Shown: one piece after another, positions 44,642 through 49,470 of the stretch
Layout of the letters: each line of letters opens with the position of its first letter
Numbering within the stretch: the first letter of the stretch is position 1
Source of the DNA: Roseburia zhanii
GTDB lineage: Bacteria; Bacillota; Clostridia; Lachnospirales; Lachnospiraceae
DNA: 49,470 nucleotides
Assembly: GCF_014287635.1 (NCBI RefSeq)
Contig: NZ_JACOPH010000016.1
Span: 1-49,470, forward strand
Direction: 5' to 3'
Translations under genes and position numbers: made by a program
The notes under the pieces: generated by a model
What the model saw: only the letters and a program-made list of their open reading frames with translations
Database searches by the model: none
What the model was told of the DNA's origin: nothing

Positions 44642-46242
44642 CAGTTTTCTTTAATTACTAAAATATCTCCTTCTTTTAACAGCGTTCCTCCATTCGGAAT
44701 GATCACATCTTCATCCCTCTGTACCATCACGATCAGTTTTCCGGCTTCTAAACTGACATCGGAAATTCTCTTGCCGATCCATTCATGCTCCTTATCTAAT
44801 GACAATTCTAAAAGTTCCACATCTTTTGCGATTCCATTTGCCCTTGCACTTAATACAAGTCTGTCTCCTTCATTTAACACTGTACTTCCATCCGGTGTGA
44901 TCATGGTATTATCCTGTTTTCGTACCTGGACAAGTAATGTTTCCGGTGGAAGTAAGATATCTTTTACCATACTGCCTGCCCATGGATGATCTTTTTTTAC
45001 AGAAAATTCGATAAACTGTACCGGTACTTCCTGCGTATAATCGGTAAATGTCTTTAAAACGTCCTCTTTCTCATCGATCAGATCAAGTTTTGTTGCGATC
45101 CATGGGAGAAATGTTCCCTGTAACAAAATCGAAAATAATACGATGAAAAATACGATATGGAACACATCATGTTCTACAGAGGCACTGCTCGTTACTGCCA
45201 TGATCGCAAATACGATCGATGCCGCTCCACGAAGTCCTGCCGCTGATACGAAGATCTGCTGTGATGTCCTGCTGCAAAAAGGTGTCAGCAGTAAAAATAC
45301 AGCGACCGGTCTTGCGATAAAAGTTAAGAATAAAGCTACTGCTAATCCGATTCCGGCAACATGGAATAATTGCGACGGAAATGATAAAAGCCCTAACAGG
45401 AAAAATAAAAGCATCTGCATCAATCCTGTCACGCCATCAAAAAAATGCACCAGTGTTTTCTTATTCTTTAATTTTTTATTTCCAAGTGCGATTCCAAAAA
45501 TATACACAGACAGATAGCCATTTCCACCGATCATGGAAGGCAGGGCATACGAAAGCAGGATCATTCCAAAAACAAATATCGTATCAAATCCTTCGGTTGT
45601 AAACTTATACCTCATTAAAATGGCTTCGGTGACAAATGCCACAAGCATTCCGATGCAAATCGCAGATGCGATCTGTATGATAATAGAAAATACCAGATCC
45701 TGTGCACTGACAGTTCCACCACCCATAATACCAAGCATAATGATCGTAAGCATATAGGAACATGGATCATTACTTCCGCTTTCTACTTCTAATAATGATG
45801 CTGTATGATATTTTAAATTCAATCGTTTTGAACGCAGGATAGAAAATACAGATGCTGCATCTGTGGAACTGATCAGAGAACCGATCAGAAAACTTTCAGA
45901 TAAACTGATATGTAAGACGAAATAACAGAACAAACCGACAAGACCTGCCGTTAAGATAACACCCACTGTTGAAAGTAAGACAGCCCGCCCGACTACCGGT
46001 TTTGCGGTACTCCACTTTGTTCCAAATCCACCATAAAACATAATAAATATCAATGCTGCAGAACAGATCTGTTCTGCAGCGTGAAAATTGTCAAATGCAA
46101 TCCGTATCACTCCATCAGAACCGAAAAACATGCCAAGTAAGATAAAGACTAAGAGCATGGGAACTCCAATCATATGGGATATACGGTTACAAACTACGCA
46201 CGCAATAATTACAACTGCGGCTAAAAAAATATAATCATTCAT
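44635..46242 (-). CDS. K+/H+ (CPA1/CvrA-type) antiporter with two TrkA-C domains
   Basis: About 535 aa. Residues 1-385 hold some 12 membrane segments of the sodium/proton exchanger fold: LLVFILLGMFFGSDG, SLISSTDAASVFSILRS with the ion-binding Asp, and AAGLRGAASIVFAI. The C-terminus carries two RCK-C/TrkA-C domains (about 400-470 and 475-535). This is the layout of the potassium/proton antiporter NhaP2/CvrA type involved in ion and volume balance; nucleotide gating through the RCK-C parts is likely by family. GAGG lies just before the ATG at 46242. The frame is open to 46278. Confidence 0.9.
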   Translation of the reverse strand: MNDYIFLAAVVIIACVVCNRISHMIGVPMLLVFILLGMFFGSDGVIRIAFDNFHAAEQICSAALIFIMFYGGFGTKWSTAKPVVGRAVLLSTVGVILTAGLVGLFCYFVLHISLSESFLIGSLISSTDAASVFSILRSKRLNLKYHTASLLEVESGSNDPCSYMLTIIMLGIMGGGTVSAQDLVFSIIIQIASAICIGMLVAFVTEAILMRYKFTTEGFDTIFVFGMILLSYALPSMIGGNGYLSVYIFGIALGNKKLKNKKTLVHFFDGVTGLMQMLLFFLLGLLSFPSQLFHVAGIGLAVALFLTFIARPVAVFLLLTPFCSRTSQQIFVSAAGLRGAASIVFAIMAVTSSASVEHDVFHIVFFIVLFSILLQGTFLPWIATKLDLIDEKEDVLKTFTDYTQEVPVQFIEFSVKKDHPWAGSMVKDILLPPETLLVQVRKQDNTMITPDGSTVLNEGDRLVLSARANGIAKDVELLELSLDKEHEWIGKRISDVSLEAGKLIVMVQRDEDVIIPNGGTLLKEGDILVIKENCT

Positions 46243-46350
46243 GTGCCTCAATCCTTTCTGGTCAGATAAAATCCGCAATTATGTATATGATAATAACATA
46301 AAAAATATGTTTTATCACTTTTTCAACTTATCTTAGCGCAAAATTTATAT

Positions 46351-46379
46351 TTGTATAATTTACAAAATAATGTTAAAAT
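46351..46379 (+). promoter_or_regulatory. Promoter of the 50-aa membrane peptide gene
   Basis: TTGTAT (46351-46356) and TAAAAT (46374-46379) are 17 bases apart. The start site would be about 20 bases before the ATG at 46407. Confidence 0.6.
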
Positions 46380-46406
46380 ACAGCTATGCTAAAGGAGGAC
46401 TTTTCT

Positions 46407-46559
46407 ATGGACGAAAAAATCTATAAAACTCTTGGTTCGACCGGTGCTGCGAATCTCGCAATCGGCATTTGTCTTCTGGTCACAGGAATCACTTCCGGCA
46501 TTTTACTGATTGTCAATGGGGCAAGGCTCTTAAAAAGTAAAAAAGGAATTCTCTTATGA
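46407..46559 (+). CDS. Small 50-aa membrane protein
   Basis: A short gene that length filters would miss. The ATG at 46407 follows a strong AAGGAGG at nine bases. The 50-residue product starts MDEKIYKTLGSTGAANLAIG, then has one hydrophobic stretch of about 22 residues interrupted by Gly and Thr (ICLLVTGITSGILLIV), and a basic end (NGARLLKSKK). Its own promoter and a perfect terminator frame it closely, which supports real expression. It is divergent from the antiporter gene. I do not know its function. Confidence 0.8.
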   Translation: MDEKIYKTLGSTGAANLAIGICLLVTGITSGILLIVNGARLLKSKKGILL

Positions 46560-46570
46560 TCTAAAAATCC

Positions 46571-46600
46571 AGAGTGTGCATCATGCACACTCTATTTTTT
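46571..46600. terminator. Bidirectional terminator after the small membrane gene
   Basis: AGAGTGTGCA (46571-46580) and TGCACACTCT (46584-46593) form a ten-bp perfect stem with loop TCA, followed by a T-run. It also overlaps the stop of the converging SGNH hydrolase gene. Confidence 0.88.
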
Positions 46601-47683
46601 ATCCTGCTCTGTCAGATAACCAAGTTCTTCTAATTTCTTACCCACCTGTTCCCCGATGATCTTATAAAATGCTGCATTTCCATGGATATCGTCTACCCGT
46701 ATGCTTGATGGGATCTCTCCATCTGCAATATCCTTTTGATCCTGCTCTGTCGGTGTGATCCCTGCATCCTCTAAACCATGTTGTAACATATAGGAACGGA
46801 TATCTAAAAAATGCTCTCCAAATGCCTCTTTCAATGCTTCATTGATCGGCTCCACATCCGGTATATATGTCTTAGAAGTCAGACCCAGTACAATATATTG
46901 TTCTGTTCCTGAATATTCTATCATCTGTTCTTCAAGATTGATCAGTTCTCCTACTGTATCTTTGTCCGGTGGAAGATTTGTCCCTGCAAATAAGACGATG
47001 ATATCTGAATCCTTTTTATCCATTGCTGCAAAGGTTTCTACTTCTGTTCCTTCCGGCACGGGCACAGACTCTCCTGCCTCCTGTCTGGTAAAATAATATT
47101 TTACTTCTTCTGCCCGATAAGAAAGTGTTCCTTTTACACCTGCGATCGTACAGGGATTGATCGCACAGTCGCCTAAACGCATCATGATCGGATCTTCTCC
47201 CCACTGCCATAAAGAAACCTCCACAGGTACTGTTTCTGCCGGAATTTCAAATGTTCCTACGGACATAGGAAATGCACCCATGCGAATCCCGATCTGTCTT
47301 GCGGTTTCCCCCTGAATACCATAGTTGATCACTTCTGCCTGATAATTTTCTTCTAAAACAGACGGATAGGTCGTTCCTTCTCCACCCTGTCCATATGTCA
47401 GGCTGTCACCCCAGCATATGATCCTCTTTTTTCCGGTATCAAGATCCTGTATGCTATCATTCTGTATTTCTGTATCCTGCATGTCTATCAGATTTTTAGT
47501 TGAAGTATCTGGTTCCATTTTCTCACTTTCTTCTTTATCATCTGTGTTCTTTTGTTCTGTATATTGTTTCTTTTCTGTTTTGATCTCTGTCTGTAAATCT
47601 GTTCCCTCTTTCTGTGTATCGGCACACCCTGCCATCAAAATTCCCATACACAAAAGAATCCATGCCAACTTAAATCTGTTCAT
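46592..47683 (-). CDS. SGNH/GDSL-family hydrolase lipoprotein
   Basis: A 363-aa lipoprotein: lipobox LMAGC with Cys20, then a Lys/Glu/Asp/Gln-rich tether (about 21-85). The hydrolase fold follows with block I WGDSLTYGQG (nucleophile Ser94), GIQGETARQIG (oxyanion Gly), LFAGTNLP (oxyanion Asn) and VDDIHGN (Asp/His pair). Members deacylate or de-esterify glycans and lipids at the cell surface. A polysaccharide esterase role is plausible, but no substrate is indicated. It forms a single-gene unit between terminators. Confidence 0.87.
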   Translation of the reverse strand: MNRFKLAWILLCMGILMAGCADTQKEGTDLQTEIKTEKKQYTEQKNTDDKEESEKMEPDTSTKNLIDMQDTEIQNDSIQDLDTGKKRIICWGDSLTYGQGGEGTTYPSVLEENYQAEVINYGIQGETARQIGIRMGAFPMSVGTFEIPAETVPVEVSLWQWGEDPIMMRLGDCAINPCTIAGVKGTLSYRAEEVKYYFTRQEAGESVPVPEGTEVETFAAMDKKDSDIIVLFAGTNLPPDKDTVGELINLEEQMIEYSGTEQYIVLGLTSKTYIPDVEPINEALKEAFGEHFLDIRSYMLQHGLEDAGITPTEQDQKDIADGEIPSSIRVDDIHGNAAFYKIIGEQVGKKLEELGYLTEQDKK

Positions 47684-47729
47684 ATTTTTCCGCCTTTCCT
47701 TTCCACCTATAAAATTTCTATTCCATGTG

Positions 47730-47770
47730 TAAAAATAAAACCGGATGGTATTTTAACCTTCTCCGGTTTT
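47730..47770 (-). terminator. Terminator of the HD-GYP gene
   Basis: On the minus strand AAAACCGGA pairs with TCCGGTTTT, followed by ATTTTT, directly after the stop at 47776. Confidence 0.8.
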
Positions 47771-47775
47771 ACATG

Positions 47776-48873
47776 CTATTTGATAATTATATTTGCACAT
47801 TTCAGATCATTTCCCAGATCATATACTTTGCCCGTTTTTAAACCAAATACTTTTGGACGTAATACATATTTCGGATTATTTTCGATGACTTTTGCATTTT
47901 CTCCATTACTAAGCTGTACTGTACTGCCTACGGGATATAAAATGATACTGTCTAAGAAACTCCGCATGACATTGATATCTAATTCATCTGTCATTGCCAT
48001 AATCATCTCAACGGCAGCTCTCGGTGAAAATGCCTTTTTATATGGCCGCTCCGTTACTAATGCATCATAAATATCTGCAGTCGATATGATCTTAGCATAT
48101 TCATAGATTTTCTCCTCCGGTACACCTAATGGATATCCTTTACCATTTAATTTCTCGTGATGCTGCAATACACCCATCAATACCGGATCAGAAAGTTCTT
48201 TTTTATCCTTTAAGATTGAATACCCAAACAGGGCATGCTGCTTCATCAATAAAAATTCTTCATCTGTCAGCTTTCCCGCTTTATTTAATATTTCATTTGG
48301 TATTTTTGTTTTACCGATATCATGCAGCAAGCCTGCAATCCCAATCTCATAAACTTCTTTCTCCGTCAGACCATGTTGTTTTCCGATGATCATTGCCATC
48401 GTAGCCACATCGACACTATGTTTAAATGTATATTCATCACTTACTTTTAGTGCACTGATATCAACTGCAATCGACTCATTATCCGTAATTGCCTTCATCA
48501 GATCGTTTGCTATATTATTTGTAGCATCTATAAAATCATCTGACTCTGTATTATTATACAAATATGCAATTCCCGTTGCCACACGCTTCTTGACGCTCTC
48601 TGTCAGTTTCACATTTGCCCGGTCTTCTACTTTGAGTTCCTCAATCTTCTCTATCATCTTTTCAGAGATATTTTCTTTCTCTGTAGTTCCATCCTCTTTT
48701 CCCTCTACAGTATAAACACCTGACACACCCCTATTCATCAGAGCTTCTATCATATAATCGTCTAATATTGCACCTCTTGCAATCAATGTACGTCCCATAC
48801 GATCAATGATCGCCTGATCGATCTTCATCCCGTTCTGCAACGATCTTGTTCTTACATACTTTCTTTTTATCAA
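47776..48873 (-). CDS. HD-GYP domain cyclic-di-GMP phosphodiesterase
   Basis: A 365-aa soluble protein. The N-terminal part (about 1-135) matches the DUF3391-like lead of HD-GYP proteins (VRTRSLQNGMKIDQAI). The catalytic domain has H184-D185 in LLHDIGKTKIPNEILNK, H238-H239 and G246-Y-P248 in HHEKLNGKGYPLG, and STADIYDAL. It should hydrolyse cyclic-di-GMP and so oppose the diguanylate cyclase encoded at 42.9-44.6 kb. A C-terminal extension follows after about residue 320. The start is TTG at 48873, eight bases after GGGG; the next Met is inside the conserved lead. A strong inverted repeat lies directly before the ribosome binding site. Confidence 0.92.
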   Translation of the reverse strand: MIKRKYVRTRSLQNGMKIDQAIIDRMGRTLIARGAILDDYMIEALMNRGVSGVYTVEGKEDGTTEKENISEKMIEKIEELKVEDRANVKLTESVKKRVATGIAYLYNNTESDDFIDATNNIANDLMKAITDNESIAVDISALKVSDEYTFKHSVDVATMAMIIGKQHGLTEKEVYEIGIAGLLHDIGKTKIPNEILNKAGKLTDEEFLLMKQHALFGYSILKDKKELSDPVLMGVLQHHEKLNGKGYPLGVPEEKIYEYAKIISTADIYDALVTERPYKKAFSPRAAVEMIMAMTDELDINVMRSFLDSIILYPVGSTVQLSNGENAKVIENNPKYVLRPKVFGLKTGKVYDLGNDLKCANIIIK

Positions 48874-48889
48874 GTTAATTTCCCCATTT

Positions 48890-48923
48890 CAATGTAAAGG
48901 CAATATTTTTTGCTTTTACATTG
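48890..48923 (-). promoter_or_regulatory. 14-bp inverted repeat directly before the HD-GYP ribosome binding site
   Basis: On the minus strand CAATGTAAAAGCAA (48923-48910) pairs with TTGCCTTTACATTG (48903-48890); the one difference is a G-U type. The downstream arm ends about three bases before the GGGG-containing ribosome binding site. TACAAT at the upstream edge could be a -10 box, which would make this an operator. Confidence 0.6.
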
Positions 48924-48972
48924 TAACAAAATTTTCCAGAAAAGAAAACTATTTTTACTGTAAAAATATAAT

Positions 48973-49010
48973 AAAACCGATAGAACCATTTTCTGATTCT
49001 ATCGGTTTTT
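48973..49010 (-). terminator. Terminator of the tRNA-Trp / rRNA transcript
   Basis: On the minus strand AAAACCGATAGAA pairs with TTCTATCGGTTTT over 13 bp, followed by ATTATATTTTT. It lies about ten bases after the tRNA. Confidence 0.85.
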
Positions 49011-49020
49011 ATCTGATTAA

Positions 49021-49093
49021 CAGGGGCAGAAGGACTTGAACCCTCGACATTTGGTTTTGGAGACCAACGTTCTACCAACTGAACTATACCCCT
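49021..49093 (-). tRNA. tRNA-Trp (anticodon CCA)
   Basis: The 73-nt cloverleaf has the acceptor AGGGGTA/TGCCCCT, anticodon loop CTCCAAA (CCA) closed by TTGGT/ACCAA, T-arm GAGGGTTCAAGTCCTTC, and discriminator G as usual for Trp. It lies about 210 bases after the 23S 3' end on the same strand and is probably part of the rRNA transcript. Confidence 0.95.
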
Positions 49094-49302
49094 ATATAGT
49101 ATGAAAAGACGTATAAAACGTCATTCATTCTCACTTTTTGGTTTTCAGATTTCATATACCTTCAAAACTTCATACAGATCTATCCGATTTATGCTTAGAT
49201 ATGCGGTCAACATTCTTTCTTAGGAAGTTCGGTTCTCTTCGTTCACCGAACGACCAACGCACTAACCTCAAGCTTCGTTTCACTCGCTTTCGCTAAGTGC
49301 TT
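49094..49302. other. Spacer between 23S rRNA and tRNA-Trp
   Basis: About 210 bases with processing-type hairpins (on the minus strand CGTTCGGT pairs with ACCGAAC). I find no 5S rRNA here, which is where it would normally be. Confidence 0.6.
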
Positions 49303-49470
49303 TTGGTCAAGCCCTCGACCGATTAGTAACAGTCAGCTCCATGCATTACTGCACTTCCACCTCTGCCCTATCTACCTTGTAGTCTTCAAGGGGTCTTACA
49401 GTTTATAACTGGGATATCTCATCTTAAGGGGGGCTTCACGCTTAGATGCCTTCAGCGTTTATCCCTTCCA
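49303..49470 (-). rRNA. 23S ribosomal RNA, 3' end (partial)
   Basis: Read on the minus strand, the sequence ends with the conserved domain VI segment: GGATAAACGCTGAAGGCATC, AAGCCCCCCTTAAGATGAGAT, and finally TACTAATCGGTCGAGGGCTT-GACC. These are universal landmarks near the 23S 3' end. The gene continues beyond the window. Confidence 0.95.

Noticed and set aside
1..49470. CRISPR arrays, prophage or toxin-antitoxin modules
   Set aside because: No regularly spaced repeats, no phage structural genes and no recognisable toxin-antitoxin pair were found on either strand.

Overview
The window reads as chromosomal DNA of a low-GC Gram-positive anaerobe of the Clostridia, most like a Lachnospiraceae gut bacterium. 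Supporting signs are the AT-rich sequence, strong AGGAGG-type ribosome binding sites with frequent GTG/TTG starts, Big_2 (Ig-like) surface proteins, CpsBCD-type capsule control, an AzlCD exporter, and cyclic-di-GMP enzymes. Genus cannot be fixed from sequence alone. The window ends inside the 3' end of a 23S rRNA on the minus strand.

Layout. 1-4.4 kb: a small VanZ-like membrane protein, an orphan 341-aa protein with a clear promoter and palindromic operator, and a Na/Pi cotransporter. 4.4-26.9 kb: a surface polysaccharide locus. It holds a UDP-glucose dehydrogenase with an N-terminal XRE helix-turn-helix (plus strand), converging on a long minus-strand operon that runs from a sortase at 26.8 kb to a UDP-glucuronate epimerase at 5.9 kb. 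The operon encodes a sortase, an unknown membrane protein, a CpsB phosphatase, CpsC/CpsD chain-length control and tyrosine kinase, four enzymes that fit a UDP-diNAc-bacillosamine initiation module (dehydratase, aminotransferase, phosphoglycosyltransferase, acetyltransferase), several glycosyltransferases, two ATP-grasp genes (one only a fragment), a DUF6625-like protein, a Wzx flippase, an EpsG-type polymerase and an acyltransferase. The ugd and epimerase genes would supply UDP-glucuronate and UDP-galacturonate. 26.9-31.2 kb: two secreted Big_2 proteins, each with its own promoter.

31.3-42.8 kb: housekeeping and metabolic genes: tRNA-Leu(CAA), a trmB-like regulator with lysA, azlCD, a lytic transglycosylase, thiE, tRNA-Thr, tRNA-Leu(CAG), L-lactate dehydrogenase, a KDG kinase/KDPG aldolase pair, and an amino-acid ABC transporter. 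Two notable non-coding elements sit here. One is a roughly 310-nt nested palindrome (36.8-37.1 kb) with two hairpins sharing the loop ATGGAC. The other is a 194-bp MITE (40.3-40.5 kb) with perfect 17-bp terminal repeats and an 8-bp target duplication, inserted into the last codons of the transporter ATPase gene. 42.8-49.1 kb: a diguanylate cyclase, a K+/H+-type antiporter, a 50-aa membrane peptide, an SGNH-hydrolase lipoprotein and an HD-GYP phosphodiesterase, followed by tRNA-Trp and the 23S rRNA end, with no 5S rRNA between them.

The observations most worth pursuing are the HTH-dehydrogenase fusion, the MITE with its reconstructable insertion, the large palindromic element, the sortase heading the polysaccharide operon, and the hairpin/operator placed directly before the HD-GYP gene.
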